A DNA stretch of 39,109 nt from Verrucomicrobiaceae bacterium (GTDB lineage Bacteria > Verrucomicrobiota > Verrucomicrobiia > Verrucomicrobiales > Verrucomicrobiaceae). The notes below the pieces were generated by a model. That model saw only the letters and a list, made by a program, of their open reading frames with translations, was not told where the DNA came from and did not search any database. The position numbers and the translations under genes were made by a program. Location of the stretch: positions 1-39,109 of the forward strand of contig JAIXVB010000444.1 of assembly GCA_027483245.1 (NCBI GenBank), given 5' to 3'. Within the stretch, counting starts at the first letter, position 1. Each line of letters starts with the position of its first letter. Positions 9,641-18,226 of this stretch are shown in pieces.

Positions 9641-10129
9641 ATGAATACCTCCCTGTTAGGCCTTACACCCTTGGGTGCCATCCATACCGTCATCAGTCTG
9701 GTCGCGCTCGCGGCTGGAACCTTCGCGTTGATTCGCGATCATCAAATCACCTTGAAGAACTCGACAGGACGGCTGTATGTGATCACGACCGTGCTAACCT
9801 GCCTCACGGGGTTTGGCATTTTTGAGCATGGTGGATTCGGAGCCCCTCACGCGCTGGGCATCATTACCCTACTCGTGCTGGCACTCGCCTCAGTGGCGGA
9901 GAAGGGGGATCTGTTTGGCCGTTCATCCGCTGCTGTGGCGGTGGTTAGTTATTCCGCCACCTACTTGTTTCACTGGATTCCCGCCATCACTGAAACCACC
10001 ACTCGCCTGCCTCTTGGTGCGCCGCTCATTGTCGATCGTGAAGGACCCGAGCTACAGGCTGTCAGCGGCATCCTGTTCGTGTTGTTTCTGATCGGTGCTT
10101 TCCTGCAAGTGCGGCGACTGCGGGCTTGA
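9641..10129 (+). CDS. Small integral membrane protein of unknown function
   Basis: 162 aa with about four hydrophobic segments; downstream of lpdA in the same orientation. Confidence 0.65.
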   Translation: MNTSLLGLTPLGAIHTVISLVALAAGTFALIRDHQITLKNSTGRLYVITTVLTCLTGFGIFEHGGFGAPHALGIITLLVLALASVAEKGDLFGRSSAAVAVVSYSATYLFHWIPAITETTTRLPLGAPLIVDREGPELQAVSGILFVLFLIGAFLQVRRLRA

Positions 10130-10223
10130 TGCAGTGAGTCTGCTTTTTGTTGGATTGCGCTTTGTCTTTGTCGGTTTCGCTTGGGCAACGCGCTTGATGA
10201 AGATTCAAGATTGGTGAAAAAAA

Positions 10224-10286
10224 CATGTCACAAAAATACTGAAGGTGATGGCCTTGAAATCGCTGCTGTTTTCGGACTGTGACATG
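10224..10286. promoter_or_regulatory. Interrupted inverted repeat upstream of the RND efflux operon
   Basis: CATGTCACA (10224-10232) and TGTGACATG (10278-10286) are perfect reverse complements, 45 bp apart. Confidence 0.4.
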
Positions 10287-10356
10287 GTTCTGATTTCATC
10301 TCATGGCCTCATGTGATGGCCCTGGCTCAGCTTGAAACATTTAACGTTCATCATTC

Positions 10357-11526
10357 ATGCCTATCCTTTGTTCTCTGGGTTCCAAAATCTTCTTGTTCGG
10401 ACTGCTCGTCACGCTGGCATCTTGCCGTCCACCTGCTTCAGCACCGCCGCCCGCACCACCGCCGCCGCAGGTCACGGTGGTGGAGGTGATTCAAGAGGAA
10501 GTCGTCGAGTGGGATGAATACACGGGCAGGTTGGATGCCAAGGAGAGCGTTGAGATTCGTGCCCGAGTCAGTGGTTATTTGGACAAGATTCATTTTCAGG
10601 AAGGCAAGATCGTCAAAGCAGGTGATCTTCTTTTTACCATCGATAAGCGACCCTATGAGGCTGAGTTCGCAGCCACGGTGGCGGAAAAAGAGCAGGCGCA
10701 AAGTCGTGCGGATCTAGCTCAGGCAGACTTTGAGCGCGCTCGCAAATTGATCGAATCCAGAGCCGTTTCTCAGGAAGATTTCGACACTCGGGCCAAAGCT
10801 GCTGCGGAGGCTCGTAGTGCGGTGAAGGCGGCGGAGGCAAGACTGGCGATTGCTCAATTGAATCTCGACTTCAGCGAGGTTCGCTCGCCCATCTCAGGCC
10901 GCATTGGGCGTGCCCTGGTCACGCAGGGGAATCTCATCATTGGAGGCACGGCAGGCACCACTTTGTTGACCACCGTCTTCTCGGTCGATCCTGTCTATGC
11001 CTACGCCGATGTGGATGAGCGTGCCTCTCTCAAATACCGCCGTCTCGCTGCAGCTGGAAAACGTGAAAGCGCGGTCACGACCCGGATTCCTTGTGAGATG
11101 GGCTTGTCGGATGAACAGGGTTTTCCTCATGCAGGGTTCATTGATTTCGTGGACAATCGCATCAATGCCAGCAGTGGCACCGTGACCGCACGTGCGGTGT
11201 TTGACAATGCTAGCGGGCTGCTCTCTCCCGGCATGTTTGTGCGAGTGCGAGTCCCCGGCAGTGGTAAATATCAAGCGGTGCTCATTCCCGAGCGTGGACT
11301 CGCCACCGATCAGTCACAGCGTTTTGTGTATGTGGTGGGTGAGGATTCAAAGGCACAATTCCGACCGGTCAAACTCGGGCCCATGATCGATGGACTACGC
11401 GTTATCACCGAGGGGCTGAAGGTGGGTGAAAAAGTCATCACGGAAGGTCTCATCAACGTGCGACCGGGGTCCCCGGTGACAGCGATGCCAGCGACTGCAA
11501 CCCCCGCACCTGCCGTCACCCAATGA
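10357..11526 (+). CDS. RND efflux periplasmic adaptor (membrane fusion) lipoprotein
   Basis: Lipobox-like LVTLASC, EYTGRLDAKESVEIRARVSGYLDKIHFQEGKIVKAGDLLFTID, LNLDFSEVRSPISGRIGR. Confidence 0.93.
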   Translation: MPILCSLGSKIFLFGLLVTLASCRPPASAPPPAPPPPQVTVVEVIQEEVVEWDEYTGRLDAKESVEIRARVSGYLDKIHFQEGKIVKAGDLLFTIDKRPYEAEFAATVAEKEQAQSRADLAQADFERARKLIESRAVSQEDFDTRAKAAAEARSAVKAAEARLAIAQLNLDFSEVRSPISGRIGRALVTQGNLIIGGTAGTTLLTTVFSVDPVYAYADVDERASLKYRRLAAAGKRESAVTTRIPCEMGLSDEQGFPHAGFIDFVDNRINASSGTVTARAVFDNASGLLSPGMFVRVRVPGSGKYQAVLIPERGLATDQSQRFVYVVGEDSKAQFRPVKLGPMIDGLRVITEGLKVGEKVITEGLINVRPGSPVTAMPATATPAPAVTQ

Positions 11527-14500
11527 ACTTCGCCCAGTTCTTCATTCATCGGCCCGTCTTTGCAGCAGTGCTCTCGATCATCACGCTGCTGCTGGGCACG
11601 ATCGCCATGTATCAACTGCCCGTGGCTCAGTATCCAGAGGTTGTGCCGCCCACCGTGGTGGTGCGCGCTGTGTATCCAGGCGCGAGTCCGAAGGTGCTCA
11701 GTGAAACGGTGGCCACGCCCATCGAACAAGAGGTCAATGGTGTGGAGGACATGCTCTACATGTCCAGCACGAGCACGACCGACGGTGTCATGTCTCTGAC
11801 CGTGACGTTCAAGCTGGGTACCGATCTGGACAAGGCGCAGGTTCTTGTGCAAAATCGCGTGAATCTTGCGCAACCCAAGTTGCCAGAAGAGGTCCGGCGC
11901 ATCGGCGTCACGGTGACCAAACGATCTGCCGATTTGTCGATGGTGGTGCATTTGACCTCACCCGACAAATCGCGCGATGAACTCTATGTCGGCAATTACG
12001 CCTTCCTTCAGATCAAGGACCAACTCGCTCGCATTCCAGGTGTGGGTGAAGTGAATGTCTTTGGTGCGCGTGATTACTCCATGCGTCTCTGGTTGGACCC
12101 AGAGAAGATGGCCAATCTCAATCTCACAGCTACCGATGTGGCACGGGCAGTGCGTGAACAAAATGTGCAGGCTGCGGCAGGTGTGATCGGTCAACCTCCC
12201 GTGCCAGCGGGGACGGTGGACTTTCAGCTTACCATCAACACACAGGGGCGCTTGATTGAAGAGGAGCAGTTTGCCAACATCATCATCAAACAAGGTAATC
12301 AAGGGCAGGTCACGCGGCTGAAAGATGTGGCTCGAGTGGAGCTTGCGGCTCGTGATTATTCTTTGGCCTCGCAACTCAGTGGCGAATCCGCAGCGGCCAT
12401 GGTGATCTTTCAGCTTCCAGGGTCGAACGCCATCGAGACCTCTCGCCTTGTTCGTGAGCGCATGGAGCAGCTCAAGAAGGATCTGCCCTTTCCCACTGGG
12501 CTGGATTACAGCGTCGTTTATGACACCACCGTCTTTGCCAGCGAGTCGATCAATGCTGTGATTCATACGCTGCTGGAGGCCATCGTATTGGTGGTGCTTG
12601 TGGTGATCATCTTTTTGCAGAGCTGGCGTGCCTCCATCATTCCGCTGTTGGCCGTTCCGGTGTCCTTGATCGGCACACTGGCTGTCATGCAGGCGCTGGG
12701 GTTCACCTTGAACAATCTCTCCCTCTTCGGACTCGTGCTTGCGATCGGTATTGTGGTGGATGATGCCATTGTGGTGGTCGAAAATGTGGAGCGGAACATT
12801 GCCAATGGTTTGTCTCCTATCGCAGCCACGGAACGGGCCATGAAGGAGGTGAGTGGACCCGTCATCGCCGTGGCCCTGGTGCTCTGTGCGGTCTTCATCC
12901 CCACAGCCTTCATCAGTGGTATCACAGGACAGTTTTATCGACAGTTCGCGCTCACGATTGCCGTGTCCACCGTGCTTAGTGCCTTCAATTCACTCACCCT
13001 CTCACCAGCCTTGAGTGCCATCTTGCTCAAGGGGCATCATGCCAAGCCGGATCTGCTAACGCGGTTGATCAACTTTTTGTTCGGCTGGTTCTTCAAGCTG
13101 TTCAATCGTGGTTTTGACTTTGCCATCCAGGGGTATGCCAAGACGGTGGCCGTGTTCTGTCGCCGAACACTCATTGTGCTGCTGCTGTATGGTGGCCTGC
13201 TGTTTCTCACGGGTAAGCTCTTTCAAGCTGTGCCCTCTGGATTCATACCGTCCCAAGACAAAGGGTTCCTGCTCGCCTTTGCTCAGCTGCCTGAAGGGGC
13301 CAGTCTGGAGCGCACGCAGAAGGTTATCACTGAAGCTGGACGTTTGGCTCGTGAGGTGCCCGGCGTGACCACAACGGTGGAGTTTCCCGGCTTCAATCCT
13401 CTGGTTGGTGCCAATTTGCCAAATGCCGGTGCGATGTACATTACGCTCGATGACTTTGCCAATCGCCAAGGCAAACCGAATCTGAGTGCGGATGTGATCA
13501 TGGGCCAGATCTATGGCAAATTCACGGCCATCCGGGATGCGCGTGTGCTGGTGCTGCCACCACCGCCGGTGAGCGGTCTGGGCAACAGCGGCGGCTTCAA
13601 GATGATGGTGCAAGACCGAACCTCGCTCGGCCTCACACCGCTGGCAGGTGTGGCCTTTCGCATGATGGTGAATGGCAGTCAGACACCGGGTTTGGCGGCA
13701 ACTTTTACCACCTTCACCACGAATGTGCCGCAGCTTCAGGTTAATGTGGACCGCACCAAAGCAAAGAGCATGGGCGTGGCGCTGAACGATGTTTATGAGA
13801 CGCTGCAAATCTGCCTGGGCAGTTTGTATGTGAACGATTTTAACCGCTTTGGTCGCACCTACCAAGTCACCGCACAGGCCGATAGCGCCTATCGCATGAA
13901 ACCGGACGATATTCGCAAACTGCGCTGTCGAAACGCAGCTGGTGAGATGGTTCCGCTTGGCACACTCGTCGAGATCAAAGAGATCACTGGCCCTGACAAT
14001 GTGGTGCGCTACAACATGTTCCCGGCCGCTGATTTTAATGGCATCCCACTGCCTGGAGTCAGTAGTGGCGAGGCTGTTGAAATCGCAAAAGGGTTGTTTG
14101 AAAAAGAAGCCCTGCCCGGCATGGGCTTTGAGTGGACGGAACTTACCCTGCAGGAGCAGCTGGCGGGTAACACGCTCATCTACATCTTCCCCCTTTGCGT
14201 GCTGCTTGTCTTCCTGACGCTGGCCGCGCAATACGAAAGCTGGAGCCTGCCTCTGGCCATCATCCTCATCGTGCCGATGTGCCTGCTCAGCGCCATGGCG
14301 GGTGTATGGTGGATGCGCATGGATAACAACATTTTCACCCAGATCGGTCTCGTGGTGCTCGTTGGTCTTTCGGCAAAGAATGCCATCCTCATCGTCGAGT
14401 TTGCTCGTCAGTTGGAGGATGAGGGCAAGGGCATCGTTGAGGCCGCTGTGGAAGCCTGTCGTTTACGATTGCGACCCATTCTGATGACCAGCTTTGCCTT

Positions 14501-14702
14501 CATTCTCGGGGTGCTGCCGCTGGTGATCGCGGAGGGGGCTGGCGCGGAGATGCGTCGCGCGCTCGGCACGGCGGTCTTCTACGGCATGATCGGAGTCACC
14601 TTTTTTGGCCTGCTGCTCACTCCGGTTTTTTACGTCGTCATTCGCAAGCTGAGCACTCGCTTCGAGCGCAAGCCAGCAGCAGAAATCTCCACGCATTCAT
14701 GA
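11523..14702 (+). CDS. Efflux RND transporter permease (HAE1 / AcrB-like)
   Basis: NFAQFFIHRPVFAAVLSIITLLLG, YPEVVPPTVVVRAVYPGASP, GIVVDDAIVVVENVERN; ATGA overlap with the upstream gene. Confidence 0.95.
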   Translation: MNFAQFFIHRPVFAAVLSIITLLLGTIAMYQLPVAQYPEVVPPTVVVRAVYPGASPKVLSETVATPIEQEVNGVEDMLYMSSTSTTDGVMSLTVTFKLGTDLDKAQVLVQNRVNLAQPKLPEEVRRIGVTVTKRSADLSMVVHLTSPDKSRDELYVGNYAFLQIKDQLARIPGVGEVNVFGARDYSMRLWLDPEKMANLNLTATDVARAVREQNVQAAAGVIGQPPVPAGTVDFQLTINTQGRLIEEEQFANIIIKQGNQGQVTRLKDVARVELAARDYSLASQLSGESAAAMVIFQLPGSNAIETSRLVRERMEQLKKDLPFPTGLDYSVVYDTTVFASESINAVIHTLLEAIVLVVLVVIIFLQSWRASIIPLLAVPVSLIGTLAVMQALGFTLNNLSLFGLVLAIGIVVDDAIVVVENVERNIANGLSPIAATERAMKEVSGPVIAVALVLCAVFIPTAFISGITGQFYRQFALTIAVSTVLSAFNSLTLSPALSAILLKGHHAKPDLLTRLINFLFGWFFKLFNRGFDFAIQGYAKTVAVFCRRTLIVLLLYGGLLFLTGKLFQAVPSGFIPSQDKGFLLAFAQLPEGASLERTQKVITEAGRLAREVPGVTTTVEFPGFNPLVGANLPNAGAMYITLDDFANRQGKPNLSADVIMGQIYGKFTAIRDARVLVLPPPPVSGLGNSGGFKMMVQDRTSLGLTPLAGVAFRMMVNGSQTPGLAATFTTFTTNVPQLQVNVDRTKAKSMGVALNDVYETLQICLGSLYVNDFNRFGRTYQVTAQADSAYRMKPDDIRKLRCRNAAGEMVPLGTLVEIKEITGPDNVVRYNMFPAADFNGIPLPGVSSGEAVEIAKGLFEKEALPGMGFEWTELTLQEQLAGNTLIYIFPLCVLLVFLTLAAQYESWSLPLAIILIVPMCLLSAMAGVWWMRMDNNIFTQIGLVVLVGLSAKNAILIVEFARQLEDEGKGIVEAAVEACRLRLRPILMTSFAFILGVLPLVIAEGAGAEMRRALGTAVFYGMIGVTFFGLLLTPVFYVVIRKLSTRFERKPAAEISTHS

Positions 14703-16114
14703 CCATGCACAGTCTCTGTTTCATCCCGGTCCTTTTGCTTGCTTCCTGTGCGGTTGGACCCAACTACCACGCACCTGAAATCCTCACGGCTTCGCGTTTT
14801 CGTTCCAGTGCCTCAGGCACCCTGGCGGCACCTCCGAATGAAGCTGATCTGCAATCCTGGTGGCGGCGTTTTGGCGACGCCAAACTGAACGACCTCATCG
14901 CTCAAAGCATCACCAACAATCAGGATGTGAAAGCGGCGATTGCTTCCATCAAAGCCGCACGCGCAGCACGCAACGTCTCACGTTTCGACTTCGCACCCAT
15001 CATCACTCAGGGCTCCAGTTACACCAACAGCCGCTCCGCAGGCTTCAATCTGCCTGCGGGATTTCCGCGTGACATTGAAACCTTCGATACAGGTTTTGAT
15101 GCCACTTGGGAGCTCGATCTGTTTGGCCGTGTGCGGCGCAATGTGGAAGCTGCTTCAGCCGATCTCGCGGCTGCCGAAGCTGTGCGCGATGACCTGCTCG
15201 TCTCTGTGACCGCTGAGACAGCGCTCAGCTACATGGAACTGCGCGGTTTGCAAAATCAGCTCGATGTCGCTCGCCGCAATGCCGAGAACCAACGATCCAC
15301 CTTGGAACTTACCAACAAGTTGTTGGATGGTGGTCGCGGCACAGATTTGGACATCTCACGTGCCCAGGCTCAGCTCAGCACCACGCTCGCTACCATTCCG
15401 CCGCTGGAGGGTTCGATTGCCAAAGCTTACCATCGGCTCGGGGTGCTCACCGGCCAGACGCCCGATGCCCTGCGCGGACGTTTGAAACTCGCACCCCTGC
15501 CTTCACGGTTTCCTAGCATTCGGCTGGGTGAACCCGATGCACTCTTGCGACGTCGCCCAGACATTCGTGCGGCTGAACGTCAACTCGCTGCAGCCACTGC
15601 CCGCATTGGAGTTGCCACGGCCGATTTGTTTCCACGTCTCACCGCCAATGGCGGCATCGGCTTCACCGCAGGCACTTGGAATGGACTGGGCAACAATGGT
15701 GCTGACAACTTTAGCTTTGGTCCGAACATTCAATGGGCCTTTCTCGATAGCCCTCGTCGTCTTCAACTTGTCAAGGCCGCAGGCGCACGCACGGAAGCGC
15801 GACTGGCCGTTTACCAGCAGACGGTGCTGCTTGCATTGGAAGATGTGGAGAATGCGGTCACGGATTATGGCCGCGAACAGGCCCGGCGCAATCATCTGGC
15901 TGATGCCGTGCAAGCCAGTGCCAAGGCAGCCACGCTGGCTCGTCAGCGCTTCGACAAAGGTGCGGCTGGTTTCCTTGAAGTGCTCGATGCCGAGCGCGTG
16001 AAGCTTCAAGCCGAAGCCGCGCTCGCTGATAGCCAAACACGCACGGCGACGCATTTGATTACTGTCTTCAAAGCGCTCGGCGGAGGCTGGAGTGGAGACG
16101 GGAAAGACAAGTGA
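14699..16114 (+). CDS. Outer membrane efflux lipoprotein (NodT/OprM family)
   Basis: LLLASCAVGPNYHAPE, WWRRFGDAKLNDLI, LLRRRPDIRAAERQLAAATARIGVA; ATGA overlap. Confidence 0.94.
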   Translation: MTMHSLCFIPVLLLASCAVGPNYHAPEILTASRFRSSASGTLAAPPNEADLQSWWRRFGDAKLNDLIAQSITNNQDVKAAIASIKAARAARNVSRFDFAPIITQGSSYTNSRSAGFNLPAGFPRDIETFDTGFDATWELDLFGRVRRNVEAASADLAAAEAVRDDLLVSVTAETALSYMELRGLQNQLDVARRNAENQRSTLELTNKLLDGGRGTDLDISRAQAQLSTTLATIPPLEGSIAKAYHRLGVLTGQTPDALRGRLKLAPLPSRFPSIRLGEPDALLRRRPDIRAAERQLAAATARIGVATADLFPRLTANGGIGFTAGTWNGLGNNGADNFSFGPNIQWAFLDSPRRLQLVKAAGARTEARLAVYQQTVLLALEDVENAVTDYGREQARRNHLADAVQASAKAATLARQRFDKGAAGFLEVLDAERVKLQAEAALADSQTRTATHLITVFKALGGGWSGDGKDK

Positions 16115-16272
16115 GTGTTGAATTTCATAGGCTCATGATCGTGAGCGTGAGAGCATACGCGCTGTGCATCCTGAGACAAACAAGGCGGCATTGGCTGCAA
16201 TGACCGATTCATCGAATCATACGCTGGTAAAGAAAGTCACCCTTTGCCGATCCAACGTTTAAACTTCATCCG

Positions 16273-16761
16273 ATGAGCAAACCCATTCATTCTGCTGTTC
16301 GCATTGGTCACGTCCATTTGAAGGTAGCAGATCTTGAACGCTCACTCACCTTTTATTGTGGCGTTCTCGGCTTTCAGCTCACGCAACGCTATGGCATGCA
16401 GGCAGCCTTTGTTTCTGCGGGGGGCTATCATCATCACATTGGTCTAAACACTTGGGATAGCCGAGGTGGAAAGGCTCCTGCTCCTGGAAGGACCGGTTTG
16501 TATCATGTGGCCATTCTTTATCCTAGCCGCCTTGAGCTTGCTGATGCGCTGCGTCGGCTCATGGAGCATGGGATTCCACTTGATGGAGCCTCTGATCATG
16601 GGGTGAGTGAGGCAATATATTTGAGCGACCCTGATGGAAATGGTCTTGAGCTCTGTGTCGATCGCGATCCTGCTGAATGGCCTCGGGATGCGCAAGGTGA
16701 GCTCGCCATGACCACGGGTCCACTCGATCTCAAGGCACTGCTCAAATCCAAAGACGGCTAA
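16273..16761 (+). CDS. VOC family (glyoxalase / catechol dioxygenase-like) protein
   Basis: IGHVHLKVADLERSLTFYCGVLGFQ, GYHHHIGLNTW, YLSDPDGNGLELCVDR. Confidence 0.88.
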   Translation: MSKPIHSAVRIGHVHLKVADLERSLTFYCGVLGFQLTQRYGMQAAFVSAGGYHHHIGLNTWDSRGGKAPAPGRTGLYHVAILYPSRLELADALRRLMEHGIPLDGASDHGVSEAIYLSDPDGNGLELCVDRDPAEWPRDAQGELAMTTGPLDLKALLKSKDG

Positions 16762-16774
16762 GATAGAAAATGAA

Positions 16775-16791
16775 GCCTAGCCTTTCTAGGC
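16775..16791 (+). terminator. Possible short hairpin after the VOC gene
   Basis: GCCTAG-CCTTT-CTAGGC, 14 nt after the stop; no clear T tract. Confidence 0.3.
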
Positions 16792-16889
16792 GGTGTTTCA
16801 GACAGCTCCCTCAGACTGGAAAGCCGATCAGATAAACGATGATTTCCCCCAACCAAAGCAAACAAACCATACCAAACCACACACGCATC

Positions 16890-17567
16890 ATGAGCCACTA
16901 CCACAAACTCTACACTGCCGAAGATACCGCTGTCGTTTTCATTGACCATCAGCCGCAGATGACGTTCGGCGTCGCCAATATCGACCGTGCCACCTTGATC
17001 AACAACGTCACCCTGCTCGCTAAGGTCGCCAAGATCTTCAATGTGCCCACGGTCCTGACCGCAGTCGAAACTCAAGGATTCTCAGGATACATCTGGCCGC
17101 AATTGCTTGATGTTTTTCCAGGTCAAGCGGTCGTCGAACGCACCAGCATGAATTCGTGGGATGATGCGGGCTTCCGTGCCGCAATTGAAGCCACGGGCAA
17201 AAAGAACATCCTCATGACAGGTCTCTGGACTGAAGTGTGTGTCACCTGGCCGACGATCGAGATGATCGCCGCTGGATACAACATTTACGTTGTGGAGGAT
17301 TGTTGCGGTGCCACCTCTCCTGCTGCCCATGAGGCCGCTTTGAGCCGCATGGTGCAGGCTGGTGCCACCCGTGTGACGACGATTCCTGCTCTTCTTGAGT
17401 TCCAGCGTGATTGGAAAGATCACACACATTACGATGCGCTGATGGATGTCCTCAAACAACAAGGCGGAGCTTACGGTGTGGGGGTCGAATATGCTTACAC
17501 CATGGTTCACAAAGCCCCGCAATCGGCGCGGGTCCCCCAAGTGGTGAACGGTGGGTTGGGCCATTGA
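16890..17567 (+). CDS. Isochorismatase-family hydrolase (YcaC-like)
   Basis: VVFIDHQPQMTFGV, LMTGLWTEVCVTWPTIEMIAAGYNIYVVEDCCGATS. Start placed at MSHYHKL. Confidence 0.9.
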   Translation: MSHYHKLYTAEDTAVVFIDHQPQMTFGVANIDRATLINNVTLLAKVAKIFNVPTVLTAVETQGFSGYIWPQLLDVFPGQAVVERTSMNSWDDAGFRAAIEATGKKNILMTGLWTEVCVTWPTIEMIAAGYNIYVVEDCCGATSPAAHEAALSRMVQAGATRVTTIPALLEFQRDWKDHTHYDALMDVLKQQGGAYGVGVEYAYTMVHKAPQSARVPQVVNGGLGH

Positions 17568-17575
17568 TTCACAAT

Positions 17576-17634
17576 GGAGAGGTGGAATGACATCTGCACT
17601 GGAGGGTAATACTTCCTCGGTCATTCCCCTCTCT
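17576..17634 (+). promoter_or_regulatory. Long hairpin between isochorismatase and monooxygenase-like genes
   Basis: GGAGAGG-T-GGAATGAC (17576-17591) pairs with GTCATTCC-CCTCTCT (17620-17634), about 15 bp with one bulge. Confidence 0.6.
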
Positions 17635-17648
17635 TTACCATTCCCATT

Positions 17649-18182
17649 ATGAGCATCCATGTTGCCATCACACGTCGCGTTCGCCCTGATTCCGAAGATG
17701 CCTTTCAGCACTCGTTGGCTGAGTTTTTTCGTGCCTCCTTTGAACACCATGGAGTGCTCGGTGTGAGCATGATCATTCCACCGCCTCATGCAGCGACACG
17801 TGAATACGGGATCCTACGCACCTTTGCTACGGTGGAAGAGCGAGATGCTTTTTATCAATCTCCGATGTATCGAGAATGGGAGGAGCGGGCTAAAACCATG
17901 ACGGAGGGTGAAGCCGTCTATCGTGATCTCCATGGTTTGGAGGCATGGTTTAATCAGCCTGATCTGCCGCGCCCACCACGATGGAAACTTGCGGTTGCAA
18001 CGCTTATCGGGGTTTATCCAACAAGTTTGTTGTTGAGCAATTTCGTTGGGCCTCACTTGCACGAGGTGCCCAAAGTTTTCGCCACGCTCATCTCGGCCAG
18101 CTTGATGGTGATCGCCTTGACCTGGATGGTGATGCCCACCGTGACCAAGCTCCTGCATCGCTGGTTGCATCCGGATGCTTAG
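17649..18182 (+). CDS. Antibiotic biosynthesis monooxygenase-like (ABM) protein with C-terminal TM segments
   Basis: HVAITRRVRPDSEDAFQHSLAEFFRASFEHHGVLGVSMI then two hydrophobic segments. Confidence 0.75.
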   Translation: MSIHVAITRRVRPDSEDAFQHSLAEFFRASFEHHGVLGVSMIIPPPHAATREYGILRTFATVEERDAFYQSPMYREWEERAKTMTEGEAVYRDLHGLEAWFNQPDLPRPPRWKLAVATLIGVYPTSLLLSNFVGPHLHEVPKVFATLISASLMVIALTWMVMPTVTKLLHRWLHPDA

Positions 18183-18226
18183 CCCAAATTTCGAATTGGA
18201 TCTGAGAATCATCGACCAAGCCAATC

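Noticed and set aside
11185-11198. 14 bp perfect palindrome ACCGCACGTGCGGT
   Set aside because: Lies inside the adaptor coding sequence and encodes a normal VTARAVF stretch; probably chance.
13056-14231. 391 aa minus-strand ORF opposite the RND permease
   Set aside because: Shadow ORF of a convincing HAE1/AcrB-type permease; no domain signal.
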